From Williamsia deligens (GTDB lineage Bacteria; Actinomycetota; Actinomycetes; Mycobacteriales; Mycobacteriaceae), in assembly GCF_024171765.1 (NCBI RefSeq), contig NZ_JAMTCI010000003.1:124001-188000 (forward strand): a stretch of 64,000 nucleotides of DNA, written 5' to 3'. Position 1 is the stretch's first letter; each line of letters opens with the position of its first letter. The notes under the pieces are model-generated. The model worked only from the letters and a program-made list of their open reading frames with translations. It had not been told where the DNA came from and did no database searches. The position numbers were made by a program, and so were the translations under genes. Below are positions 38,697-46,890 of the stretch, piece by piece.

Positions 38697-38815
38697 GGCG
38701 AGTCGTCGACGCGGTCGCCGTCGACTCGTGTCGCGGTGGACAGATCGACGTACGGTTTCGTAACCTTTCCGAGACCTTGCGGGCACACCGGTCTCACACC
38801 GAGCCGGACCGGGGG

Positions 38816-38967
38816 TCACCGCTCAATCACCCAGCTGGGTGAACCGGGGAACCATCAACGCGGACACAGTCCGATTGGGGTGAATCTCTGCGTGCGTCGG
38901 TGACGGCGTGCGCAGCGTAGGGCCATTCTTCCGGCCCGAATCCGACAGCTAACCCGGTCGGCGGTCG
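38816..38967 (+). promoter_or_regulatory. ydaO/yuaA-type c-di-AMP riboswitch
   Basis: The conserved blocks of the class appear in order: ACCGCTCAATC at the 5' side, CCGGGGAACC, TTGGGGTGAATC, a variable hairpin (CTGCGTGCG...CGTGCGCAG), AGGGCC, then CCCGAATCCGACAGCTAACC and GGCGGT. The ends ACCGC (38818-38822) and GCGGT (38961-38965) pair as P1. It sits 25 bp before a secreted NlpC/P60 hydrolase gene, a typical target of this riboswitch in actinobacteria, where c-di-AMP binding usually turns expression off. The leader probably starts near a TAACCT box at 38761-38766. Confidence 0.93.
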
Positions 38968-38992
38968 AGGAAGAACCGAGGAGAACCCGTAC

Positions 38993-39580
38993 GTGGCGAA
39001 ACACCGCGCACAGAGCAGTAACACCGGCCTGAAGACCGCCCGGGGCGCCGTCCTGACGGGGGCCATCACCCTGGGGGCAGTGGCGACAGGGGCAGGCCCG
39101 GCGCTCGCCGCCCCGATCACCGTGCCGGGCATCGGCACCTTCGAGATCCCCGGCGTCACCCAGAACCAGATCCCCCCGCAGTTCAAGGCCAAGCCCAAGG
39201 GCCCCGAAGCGGCGCCGAACCTGAACCCGCGCCTCGGTGCGATCGGGCAGCGCGCGGCGTCCGCGGCCGTCACCCGCATCGGTTCGCCGTACGTCTACGG
39301 CGCAGCGGGCCCGAGCGCCTTCGACTGCTCCGGCCTCGTCTACTGGTCCTACAAGCAGGCCGGCAAGACCATCCCGCGTGACAGCTACGGTCAGCTCGGT
39401 GGCGGGACCCCCGTGGCCGAGTCCGACCTGCGTCCGGGTGACGTCATCATCATGAACGGCGGATCGCACGCCGGGATCTATGTCGGCAACGGCACGATCG
39501 TGCACTCGTTGACCGAGGGCGTACCGGTGTCGAAGGCGAGCCTGAAGAGCGTCGACTTCTACGCCGCGCGCCGCTACTGA
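38993..39580 (+). CDS. secreted NlpC/P60 peptidoglycan hydrolase, short form
   Basis: The 195-aa protein has a Sec-type signal (residues 1-~37, ending PALAAP) and a short Pro-rich linker with FKAKPKGPEAAPNLNP. The NlpC/P60 cysteine peptidase domain has its catalytic Cys in FDCSGLVYW, His in GGSHAGIYVGNG, and a third polar residue in IVHSL. These enzymes cut the D-Glu-mDAP bond in peptidoglycan stem peptides. The GTG start is preceded by GAGGAGAA and by a c-di-AMP riboswitch, so expression follows second-messenger signalling of turgor or wall stress. The adjacent gene is a longer paralogue with a very similar catalytic domain. Confidence 0.93.
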   Translation: MAKHRAQSSNTGLKTARGAVLTGAITLGAVATGAGPALAAPITVPGIGTFEIPGVTQNQIPPQFKAKPKGPEAAPNLNPRLGAIGQRAASAAVTRIGSPYVYGAAGPSAFDCSGLVYWSYKQAGKTIPRDSYGQLGGGTPVAESDLRPGDVIIMNGGSHAGIYVGNGTIVHSLTEGVPVSKASLKSVDFYAARRY

Positions 39581-39656
39581 TCGCGGCAGGGGTACGGTCG
39601 CGGATCGACCGACGAGGTCGTCGGGACGGACAGATGCAGAGGGTGAGTCGGTAGTC

Positions 39657-40700
39657 GTGATCGTGGGACAGCGTGGCGCTCGCACCCTCGTCTCGTGTCT
39701 GTCCGCACTGCTCGTCGGGGTCGTCGCGCTCTGCATGGCGTGGCCTGCAGGCGCCGACCCCGCCCCGCGGAGTCCGGACCAGCTCCTCGCCCGCTACACC
39801 TCTCTCGGACGTGAGGCGGAGAAGGCCTCCGAGGCGATGCACTCCGCCCAGATCGACCTCGACCGCCGACAGGCCGAGCTGCGATCGGCCGACGCAGCCG
39901 TGGCCTCGGCCAACAAGCAGCTCGCCGCCCTCTCCGGACGGCTCGACGCGTTGCAGTCGCGGGTGGACACCCTCGTCCGGGCCTCGTACCGCGGGGCTCG
40001 CGTGAACCGTCTGTACGCGGTGCTCGTCTCCGACTCGCCGCAGTCCCTGCTCGACCAGATGTCCGGCCTGGAGATGCTGTCGCGACAGACTGCAGCCGAC
40101 GTGCGCGCCTATCGCGCGGCGTCCGCATCCGCCGCGACAGCGCGAGCGCAGGCCGAGAAGGCTCGGGAGAGCGCGTCGGCGGCGGTCGCCGCCGTCGACA
40201 GGACCCGAGCCGGGCTCCAGGCGAAGCAGAGCGATCTGCAGCTGAACATCGCGCAGGTCAAGGCCGTGTACGAGTCGCTGACGGGCAAACAGCTCGCGGC
40301 ACTGCGCGGTCCCGACATCACCTTCGACAGGTCCCTGATCCCGCGGGGCACGGCTCCGTGGGTGGTGGCGGTGCAGGCCGCGCTGACCCGCATCGGCGAC
40401 CCCTACGTCTGGGGTGCGACGGGGCCGTCGCAGTTCGACTGCTCCGGGCTGATGGTGTGGGCCTACAAGCAGGCCGGCGAGACGTTGCCCCGGTCCAGCG
40501 AGGCGCAGCTCGGCGGCGGCACTCCGGTCGATCGCAAGGACCTGCGACCCGGCGACCTGATCATCTACTACGACGACGCCAGCCACGTCGGCATGTACGT
40601 CGGCGACGGCTATGTGGTGCACGCCTCCACCTTCGGGGTGCCCGTGAAGGTGGTCCCCGTGGACCAGGCCGGGCCCTACAAGGCCGCGCGCCGTTACTGA
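39657..40700 (+). CDS. NlpC/P60 hydrolase with N-terminal coiled coil (RipA-like)
   Basis: The 347-aa secreted protein has a signal peptide (1-~36, ending AGADPAPRS). A long coiled-coil region (~45-215) is rich in Ala, Gln and Glu (EAEKASEAMHSAQIDLDRRQAEL). The C-terminal NlpC/P60 domain carries FDCSGLMVWAY, SHVGMYVGDGYVVHAS and the shared terminal AARRY. The coiled coil resembles that of RipA and Rv2190c, where it holds the enzyme inactive or binds FtsX/other partners. It is the Rv2190c counterpart. It is 76 bp downstream of the riboswitch-controlled paralogue and may be read through from that promoter. Confidence 0.93.
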   Translation: MIVGQRGARTLVSCLSALLVGVVALCMAWPAGADPAPRSPDQLLARYTSLGREAEKASEAMHSAQIDLDRRQAELRSADAAVASANKQLAALSGRLDALQSRVDTLVRASYRGARVNRLYAVLVSDSPQSLLDQMSGLEMLSRQTAADVRAYRAASASAATARAQAEKARESASAAVAAVDRTRAGLQAKQSDLQLNIAQVKAVYESLTGKQLAALRGPDITFDRSLIPRGTAPWVVAVQAALTRIGDPYVWGATGPSQFDCSGLMVWAYKQAGETLPRSSEAQLGGGTPVDRKDLRPGDLIIYYDDASHVGMYVGDGYVVHASTFGVPVKVVPVDQAGPYKAARRY

Positions 40701-40701
40701 G

Positions 40702-42084
40702 GTGCGCCAGCCCCCTCGCCGTCGGATCCCCGCATCGGCTCCCGCACTCGCGCTGATCGCCGTGGTGACGCTGCTCCTGGGTGCCTGCGGGTCCGACACG
40801 CCGCCGGCCGCGAGCCCGTCGTCGTCGCAGAACGCCTACGAGGCCACCCGGGAGCAAGGCGTCCTCGCGACGCTGACGAAGCTCACCGCCGCGGAACGGG
40901 CCGGTGACGTCGCCGCCGCGACCGCACTCGTCGACGCCTCGGCGACGCCCGCCTTCCGCGAGTCCGTGGCACGCACCGCCCGCGCGTTCGCGACCGTGGG
41001 CATCGGCACCGCGCAGTACCGCGTCCAGCGCGACACCGGGGACGGCGACCGATCGGGGCAGCTCGGACAGAACGGCGCCCTGGGCGAGCTGACCCTGCCC
41101 ACCGAGGTGCAGCAGCGACTCGACGCCCAGGGCAGCACCGACTCCTGGGTGGTCCCGACCGTCCTGCGCTACCAGTTCGCCGGGGTCGACGAGGCGCCGA
41201 CCTCGGTGTCCCGACCGCTCGTCATGGCGCGCTACGGCGACTCGTGGACGGTCGTCGGTGACGCCGGGCCGGTGCTCGGCACCGGCACGCCTCGCCCACA
41301 GTTCTGGGACTACGACGGCGTCCGCGCGCAGCGGGTGTCCACGGCAGGCGGCACCTCGATCGTCCTCGACTACCCCGGCAGCAGGTCCCTCGGTGACCGC
41401 ATCCGGTCCGGTCTGCCCGGGGCCGTCGGTGCGGTGACCGCGTTCTGGGGCGCGCAGTGGCCCCGGCGGACCGTGGTGATCGCGACCGACACCTCCGGCG
41501 CCTTCGTCGGGTTGGCCCGCGCCCAGGGGGACACCGCGGCCGCCGCGGCGGCGACGGTCTCCGGCGACGACACCGGCACCAGTGCGCTCGGCCAGCGGGT
41601 CGTCTTCACCCCGGGCGCGGTCGACGACCTCCCGGGGGCCGCGCTCGACGTCGTGCTGCGTCACGAGCTCACGCACGTCGCGGCGCGCCCGCGCACCGCG
41701 GACACGGCCCCGAAGTGGCTCACCGAGGGTGTGGCGGAGTACGTCGGACGGTCGGGCACCTACCGGGTCCTCGCCGACGCCGCGCCCGACCTCGCGGCGC
41801 AGGTGCGGTCCGGCCGGACACCGACGGCGTTGCCCGACGACGCCGCGTTCGCGGTCTCGGGACCGGACGCGCAGATCGCCTATCAGACCGCGTGGTCCTT
41901 CGCGGCCTTCGCCGCGCAGGCGTACACGCCGGCCCGGCTGCGCGCCCTCTACCTTCGACTCGCCGGCGGCCCGAGCACCGCCCAGGCACAGTCCGACGCC
42001 ATGTCGGCGACGCTCGGGGCACCCGGCGACGCCGTGCTGGACCGGTGGCGCGTGTGGCTCACGACGTCGGCCGCCGCGCGATGA
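40702..42084 (+). CDS. lipoprotein with HExxH zincin motif (peptidase MA-like)
   Basis: The 460-aa protein has a signal ending in the lipobox LLGAC (Cys near residue 32), so it should be an outer-face lipoprotein. A helical domain (50-150) follows, and a C-terminal gluzincin-like region carries VVLRHELTHVAARP and, 20 residues on, WLTEGVAEYVG, giving the two His and Glu zinc ligands. The remaining helices resemble peptidase MA families. It follows the two NlpC/P60 genes almost without gap and precedes pimB', so a role in envelope protein or wall processing is plausible. The family member in M. tuberculosis is uncharacterised as far as I know. The GTG start lies directly behind the upstream stop. 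Confidence 0.85.
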   Translation: MRQPPRRRIPASAPALALIAVVTLLLGACGSDTPPAASPSSSQNAYEATREQGVLATLTKLTAAERAGDVAAATALVDASATPAFRESVARTARAFATVGIGTAQYRVQRDTGDGDRSGQLGQNGALGELTLPTEVQQRLDAQGSTDSWVVPTVLRYQFAGVDEAPTSVSRPLVMARYGDSWTVVGDAGPVLGTGTPRPQFWDYDGVRAQRVSTAGGTSIVLDYPGSRSLGDRIRSGLPGAVGAVTAFWGAQWPRRTVVIATDTSGAFVGLARAQGDTAAAAAATVSGDDTGTSALGQRVVFTPGAVDDLPGAALDVVLRHELTHVAARPRTADTAPKWLTEGVAEYVGRSGTYRVLADAAPDLAAQVRSGRTPTALPDDAAFAVSGPDAQIAYQTAWSFAAFAAQAYTPARLRALYLRLAGGPSTAQAQSDAMSATLGAPGDAVLDRWRVWLTTSAAAR

Positions 42085-42128
42085 CGACCTCGCGGGGACG
42101 GACCGGGTCGGGCCACGGGTCCCGGTAG

Positions 42129-43250
42129 ATGTCCCGCACCCTGCTCGTCACCAACGACTTCCCGCCGCGGCCCGGCGGGATCCAGTCCTACCTGCAGAAC
42201 CTGGTGGACCGCCTCCCGCCGGGGGAGGTGACGGTCTACGCACCCCGGTGGCGCGGTGACGCCGCCTTCGATGCGTCGGTCCCGTACACCGTCCACCGCC
42301 ATCCGACGCGCCTGATGCTGCCCACGCCGGCGGTGGCACGGCGTGCGGCGGACCTGGTGGCCGACGGGGACGTGCACACGGTCTGGTTCGGTGCCGCCGC
42401 GCCGCTGGCCACCCTCGCGCCGATCGTGCGCCGCGCGGGTGCCCGCCGGGTCGTCGCCAGCACACACGGTCACGAGGTCGGCTGGTCGATGCTGCCGGCG
42501 GCGCGCCAGGTGTTGGGCCACATCGGTCGCCACACCGACGTCGTCACCTTCGTCAGCCGCTACACCCGCGGACGCTTCGCCGCCGCGTTCGGACCCGACG
42601 CGGCGCTCGAGCATCTGCCGCCGGGTGTGGACACACGACGCTTCGCCCCCGACGCCGACGCGCGGTCACGCATCCGCGCGCGCCACGGTCTCGGGGAGGC
42701 GCCCGTCGTCCTGTGCCTGTCGCGGCTGGTGCCCCGCAAGGGCCAGGACGTCCTCATCGACGCCATGCCGGCGGTGCTCCGACAGCACCCGGCCGCGACC
42801 CTGCTGATCGTGGGCGGCGGACCGTACCGCGACCAGTTGGAGCGTCGCCGCGACGCCTCGCCCGCACGCGATCACATCGTGCTGACCGGGTCCGTCGACG
42901 CCGACGACGTCCCCGCGTACCACGTAGCGGCCGACGTCTTCGCCATGCCGGCGCGCACCCGCGGTCGCGGCCTCGACGTCGAGGGGCTCGGCATCGTGTA
43001 CCTCGAGGCGTCGGCGAGCGGGGTGCCGGTCGTCGCCGGTGACTCCGGTGGGGCGCCCGAGACCGTCGTCGACGGTGAGACCGGGCATGTCGTCGACGGA
43101 CGCGATGCGGCGGCCGTCGCCGACGCCGTCGGGTGCCTCCTCGCGGATCCCGAGCGCGCGCGGGCGATGGGGCGCGCCGGCCGCGAGTGGGCGACGAGCA
43201 CGTGGGAGTGGGATTCGATCGCCGCGCGGATGAGCAGGGTGCTCGCGTGA
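42129..43250 (+). CDS. pimB: GDP-mannose-dependent alpha-(1-6)-phosphatidylinositol monomannoside mannosyltransferase
   Basis: The 373-aa GT4 glycosyltransferase adds the second mannose to PIM1 at the cytosolic membrane face, the entry to lipomannan and lipoarabinomannan. It has the GT-B pattern: an N-terminal TNDFPPRPGGIQSYLQNL acceptor-side loop and STHGHEVGWSMLP. The linker LPPGVDTRRFAP follows, and the nucleotide-sugar motif in the C-terminal half is VLCLSRLVPRKGQDVLIDA with GLGIVYLEASASGVPVVAGDSGG (EX7E-like). It corresponds to Rv2188c (PimB'). The expected fatty-acyl ligase gene that follows in M. tuberculosis is absent here. The ATG is close behind a TAG of another frame, and no strong ribosome site is visible. 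Confidence 0.93.
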   Translation: MSRTLLVTNDFPPRPGGIQSYLQNLVDRLPPGEVTVYAPRWRGDAAFDASVPYTVHRHPTRLMLPTPAVARRAADLVADGDVHTVWFGAAAPLATLAPIVRRAGARRVVASTHGHEVGWSMLPAARQVLGHIGRHTDVVTFVSRYTRGRFAAAFGPDAALEHLPPGVDTRRFAPDADARSRIRARHGLGEAPVVLCLSRLVPRKGQDVLIDAMPAVLRQHPAATLLIVGGGPYRDQLERRRDASPARDHIVLTGSVDADDVPAYHVAADVFAMPARTRGRGLDVEGLGIVYLEASASGVPVVAGDSGGAPETVVDGETGHVVDGRDAAAVADAVGCLLADPERARAMGRAGREWATSTWEWDSIAARMSRVLA

Positions 43251-43324
43251 CGGCGCCGGCCGGGGTGATCGACGCCCCGCACGCGGGCGCGGGGGTCGCG
43301 GGGCGGATGTGTGAAGCTAGACGC

Positions 43325-43732
43325 GTGAGCAGCGTCCAGGTCGCCGACGAGACCTTCGTCGCCGCGTCGACGGCGTCGGTGCCGGGCGTCGTGGGCGACC
43401 GGTCGAGGTGGTCGCTCTGGTGGCCCGACCTGCGCCTCGAGGTCGTGGAGGATCGCGGCGAGGCGGGCGTGCGGTGGCGCGTCGGCGGAGCGTTGACCGG
43501 GACGATGGAGATCTGGTGCAAGCCCGAACTCGACGGGTTCGTGCTGCACTACTTCCTGCACGCCGAGCCCACGAACGGCACCGACGGGCGCGCGCGGGCC
43601 GGGATCGCCGAGACCCACCGGCGACGGGTGGCGGGCCGCAGGATGTCCACCGAGGTGAAGCGTCGGCTCGAGAACGGCAGGGCCGCAGGCGGACCCGCGC
43701 GGGGATTCCCCGCCGTCACGGAAGGGGCGTGA
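43325..43732 (+). CDS. SRPBCC-like hypothetical protein, first of pair
   Basis: The 135-aa protein begins at GTG (SSVQVADETFVAASTASV). It has a helix-grip-like pattern with SRWSLWWPDLRLEVVEDRGEAGVRWRV, GTMEIWCKPELDGFVLHYFLHAE and a basic C-terminal helix RRVAGRRMSTEVKRRLENG. It matches the Rv2186c position. It is followed 1 bp later by a second SRPBCC gene, so the pair is cotranscribed. Members may bind lipid-like ligands. Its place beside PIM and acyltransferase genes fits a lipid role, but none is shown. Confidence 0.8.
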   Translation: MSSVQVADETFVAASTASVPGVVGDRSRWSLWWPDLRLEVVEDRGEAGVRWRVGGALTGTMEIWCKPELDGFVLHYFLHAEPTNGTDGRARAGIAETHRRRVAGRRMSTEVKRRLENGRAAGGPARGFPAVTEGA

Positions 43733-43733
43733 G

Positions 43734-44183
43734 ATGGCCGACAGCACCGAACAATCCATCGTGATCAACGCGGACCCGGACGCCGTGATGGCGGTCATCG
43801 CCGATTTCGAGCGGTACCCCGAATGGGTCTCCGCCGCGGACGAGGTGACGATCACCGAGCCCGGCACCGGGGCCGACGGCACGCAGCGTGCGCGCCGGGT
43901 GCGTTTCCGCCTCGACGCCGGGGTGCTGCGCGACACCTACGAACTGGCCTACACGTGGTCGGCCGACGGCGCGTCCGTCGAGTGGGAGCTCGTCTCCAGC
44001 GAGCTGCAGACGGCGCAGCACGGGCGATACACGTTGGTGCAGCAGGCATCCGGGTCCACGAAGGTGACCTACCGGCTGACCGTCGACCTCGCCATCCCGA
44101 TCATCGGCGCACTCAAGCGCCGCGCCGAGAAGGCGATCACCGACGCCGCGCTCAAGGAGCTGAAGAAGAGGGTGGAAGGCTGA
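43734..44183 (+). CDS. SRPBCC family (polyketide cyclase/START-like) protein
   Basis: The 149-aa protein has the clear ligand-binding fold. SIVINADPDAVMAVIADFERYPEWVS is the standard N-terminal block, strands follow, and the closing helix is GALKRRAEKAITDAALKELKKRVEG. It corresponds to Rv2185c (TB16.3). Its stop lies in the sequence CTGA, overlapping a possible CTG start of the ATPase-like gene. Lipid or isoprenoid binding is the usual expectation. No catalytic residue is evident. Confidence 0.88.
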   Translation: MADSTEQSIVINADPDAVMAVIADFERYPEWVSAADEVTITEPGTGADGTQRARRVRFRLDAGVLRDTYELAYTWSADGASVEWELVSSELQTAQHGRYTLVQQASGSTKVTYRLTVDLAIPIIGALKRRAEKAITDAALKELKKRVEG

Positions 44184-45355
44184 TCGACGTCGCACCGGTC
44201 CACGTCGTGCTCGGCCCGGGGGGCGCGGGCGTCACCACCGTCGCCGCGGCGTTCGCGGTCGGCGAGGGGTCGTCCCGGCGCGCCCGTACCGCCGATGCCG
44301 GGGACACCTTGCTCGTCACGCTCGACCGGTTCCGCCAGGCGTCCCGGGTCTTCGGCGTCTACTCCGCGCCCGGGCAGGCCGTCGCGGTGTCCCAGCAGAC
44401 GCATCTGCTGGAGCTGGACACCCTGGCGATGCTGGGGGAGACGTGGGCCGTGTTGCGCGGACCGATGTCGCTGGTGGGCGGCGCGGTCGCCGACGTCGCC
44501 ACGATCGATCCCGACGAGCTCGGCGGGATGCCGGGCATCGAGCAGCTGTTGGCGTGGCGCAGGATCCGCGACGAGGCGGTGTCGGGGCGATGGCGGCGCG
44601 TCGTCGTCGACTGTTCCGGCGGCATCGACCCGCTGGGGTTCCTCGGCGTGCCCGGCCTGGTCGCGGGATACCTCGAGCAGATCTGGCCCCGGCATCGCCG
44701 CCTGGCCGGGGCGGCCGAGACGCCGCGTCTCGCCGGTGGTGCGGGCATCGTCGACGGTCTCGCCGCCGACTGCTCCGACATCGCCGGGCTGCTCTCCGAC
44801 CCGACGGTCACCCGTGCCCACGTCGTCACCCCCGCCGGGTCGCACGGTCGCGAGAGCGCACACCGGTTCCTCGCCGCGTTGGACCTCATGGGGGTCTGTA
44901 CCACCGAGGTGGTGGTCAACCGCGGCCGCGACGACGGACAGGACCCCGTCCCGACAGGTCGGGCCGGGAGCCTGAGATGTGTCGAGACACAGGAACTCTC
45001 GGTTGAGCCGCGCACGGTCGCCGCGCTGCGCAAGCTCGACGTCCGACTCGACGACGAGCCGGGCGTGGTCGTCGGGTCGGCCGCCGCGCAGGTCGAACAC
45101 GTCTCCGGGACCGGACTGTCCTCCGTCTACCGGCTGTCGTGGCCACAGCTGCTGCCCGATCCGGAGACGCTCGCGCTGGGGCGGTCGGGGGACGACCTCC
45201 TGGTGACCCTCAGCGGTGTCCGCCACCGGGTGACCCTTCCCTCGGTGCTGCGCCGGTGTACCGTCCTCGACGCCCGATGGGATGATGGGACGCTGAGTGT
45301 CCGGTTCAGTCCCGATCCCGCGGTGTGGCCGCGGGCGGGACACACCGACGACTGA
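44180..45355 (+). CDS. ArsA/anion-transporting ATPase-like protein with degenerate Walker A
   Basis: The ~391-aa protein has the ArsA/GET3-type fold in its first half and a small C-terminal domain resembling the alpha-crystallin-like tail of that family (YRLSWPQLLPDPETL...LVTLSGVRHRVTLP). The expected deviant Walker A GKGGxGKTT reads GPGGAGVTT, lacking both lysines. Switch-like VVVDCSGGIDPLGF is retained. ATP hydrolysis is therefore doubtful. The start is uncertain. CTG at 44180 keeps the first beta strand (VHVVLG) and would overlap the previous stop, whereas GTG at 44207 would begin inside it. It is the Rv2184c counterpart, between SRPBCC and wall-lipid genes. Confidence 0.75.
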   Translation: MIDVAPVHVVLGPGGAGVTTVAAAFAVGEGSSRRARTADAGDTLLVTLDRFRQASRVFGVYSAPGQAVAVSQQTHLLELDTLAMLGETWAVLRGPMSLVGGAVADVATIDPDELGGMPGIEQLLAWRRIRDEAVSGRWRRVVVDCSGGIDPLGFLGVPGLVAGYLEQIWPRHRRLAGAAETPRLAGGAGIVDGLAADCSDIAGLLSDPTVTRAHVVTPAGSHGRESAHRFLAALDLMGVCTTEVVVNRGRDDGQDPVPTGRAGSLRCVETQELSVEPRTVAALRKLDVRLDDEPGVVVGSAAAQVEHVSGTGLSSVYRLSWPQLLPDPETLALGRSGDDLLVTLSGVRHRVTLPSVLRRCTVLDARWDDGTLSVRFSPDPAVWPRAGHTDD

Positions 45356-45419
45356 CCGCCACGACGGGCCGGCGCCCGCCGCAGGATCTCGAATCGACCG
45401 CCAGGGGAGTGCGAACGCG

Positions 45420-45839
45420 ATGGACAGCTCGGGTGCAGGTGGGCGTCGCGACGCCCACGGTGCCCGGGACGCCGGCGGTCGCGATCCCGGTGGCAGGGAC
45501 GCCGAGCCGATGCGCGCGCTGGTGCTGGCCATGCTCGAGCGGGTCGAGAACTTCGCGACCACGGTGATCGGCGAGGGTGTCGAGGCCCGTGACCCGACTC
45601 GCCCCCCGGTGGACATGGGCCCGGCGGTCCGTGCGGCCGTCGACGCCATGGTCATCGAGATCAGCGAACTGGTGAACCGGGTGCTGGCGGCACTGATCGC
45701 GGCGTTGCAGGCGATCTCGTCGGCCCTGGACGAGATCGGTTCCGAGCGGGGTCGTCGCGCCCACCCGGACGCGCGGGCCCGCCCCGGACGGGCGGGTGGG
45801 ACGTTCCAACCGATCACCGTCGAGGTGCGACCCACGTGA
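45420..45839 (+). CDS. hypothetical protein, Rv2183c-like position
   Basis: The 139-aa protein is unrecognised beyond its place in the conserved order. The first 40 residues are Gly/Asp/Arg-rich and disordered (SSGAGGRRDAHGARDAGGRD). The middle has two long amphipathic helices, MRALVLAMLERVENFATTVIGEG and AVRAAVDAMVIEISELVNRVLAALIAALQAIS, which may dimerise. The tail is basic. GGGGAG precedes the ATG by about 10 nt. The stop overlaps the ROK gene start as GTGA, so both are coexpressed. No catalytic motif is present. Confidence 0.75.
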   Translation: MDSSGAGGRRDAHGARDAGGRDPGGRDAEPMRALVLAMLERVENFATTVIGEGVEARDPTRPPVDMGPAVRAAVDAMVIEISELVNRVLAALIAALQAISSALDEIGSERGRRAHPDARARPGRAGGTFQPITVEVRPT

Positions 45840-46807
45840 GCGGGCCGCTGACGATCGGTGTCGACATCGGCGGGACCAGCATTCGTGCCGCCGTCGTCGA
45901 CGACCGGGGTCAGATCCACGACTCGCAGCGCGCACAGACCCCGTCGACCGCACCCGCGCTCGAACGCTGTCTCGACATGCTCGTCGACGAGCTGCGCTCC
46001 CGCACCGAGGTCGCCGCCGTCGGCCTCGCCGTCGCCGGGTTCCTGACCCCCGACCGGTCGGTGGTGCGGTTCGCGCCGCATCTGCCGTGGCGCGAGGTCG
46101 CGGTGGCGCGCGAGATGAGCACCCGCATCGGTCTCCCGGTCTCGTGCGAGCACGACGCCAACGCCGCGGCAGTCGCCGAGCGACGGTTCGGTGCGGCCGG
46201 CGGGGGACGCACGACGCTGGTCCTGGCCATCGGCACCGGTATCGGCGCCGGACTCCTGCTGGAGGGTGAGGTGTTCCGCGGCAGCCACGGTGTCGCACCC
46301 GAGCTCGGCCACCTCCCGGTGGTGCCCGACGGCCGGCCGTGCCCCTGCGGGAAGCGCGGCTGCTGGGAGCGCTACTGCAGCGGGACGGCTCTCGTCGACA
46401 ACGTCGTCGAGCTGGTGGCGGCCGGGCTCCACCGCACCAGTCCGCTCGCGCGGGAGACCGAGCAGGACCCCGGGTCCCTGACCGGTCGTCGCGTCGCGGC
46501 CGCGGCCCATGACGGCGACCCACTCGGGCTCGCCGCCCTGGCCGACTTCTCGCGGTGGCTGGGCTATGGATTGGCCCTCATCGGCGACGTCTTCGACCCC
46601 GATCTCATCGTGTTGGCCGGCGGCGTCGGCGCGTCCAGCGGCCTGTTCCTCGACGAGGCGCGCGACCACTACGCCGCGCTCCTCACCGGCAGCGGGCACC
46701 GCCGGCTGGCCCGGATCCGCGGCACGCAGCTCGGCGAGGCGGCCGGACTGATCGGTGCGTCGGCGATCGCGCGCAGCGACCTCGCGCGAGTATCCGCCAC
46801 GCGCTGA
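45836..46807 (+). CDS. ROK-family sugar kinase, probable glucokinase
   Basis: The 323-aa protein has the ATP-binding GVDIGGTSIRAAVVD at its N terminus. It has the catalytic aspartate in CEHDANAAAVAERRFG, LAIGTGIGAGLLLEGEVFRGSHGVAPELGHLPV, and the ROK zinc site CPCGKRGCWE. This fits glucokinase or N-acetylhexosamine kinase. In corynebacteria, as I recall, a ROK glucokinase sits beside plsC in the same way, which favours glucokinase. M. tuberculosis lacks it at this point. The GTG start is coupled to the preceding gene. Confidence 0.88.
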   Translation: MSGPLTIGVDIGGTSIRAAVVDDRGQIHDSQRAQTPSTAPALERCLDMLVDELRSRTEVAAVGLAVAGFLTPDRSVVRFAPHLPWREVAVAREMSTRIGLPVSCEHDANAAAVAERRFGAAGGGRTTLVLAIGTGIGAGLLLEGEVFRGSHGVAPELGHLPVVPDGRPCPCGKRGCWERYCSGTALVDNVVELVAAGLHRTSPLARETEQDPGSLTGRRVAAAAHDGDPLGLAALADFSRWLGYGLALIGDVFDPDLIVLAGGVGASSGLFLDEARDHYAALLTGSGHRRLARIRGTQLGEAAGLIGASAIARSDLARVSATR

Positions 46808-46890
46808 GGGTGGGTAGAGTCGCGTCACGGCGCGACGGCCTCGCCAGCTCGGCATACACGGTGCGGCACGGATGATCGGAGTTCTCCACG

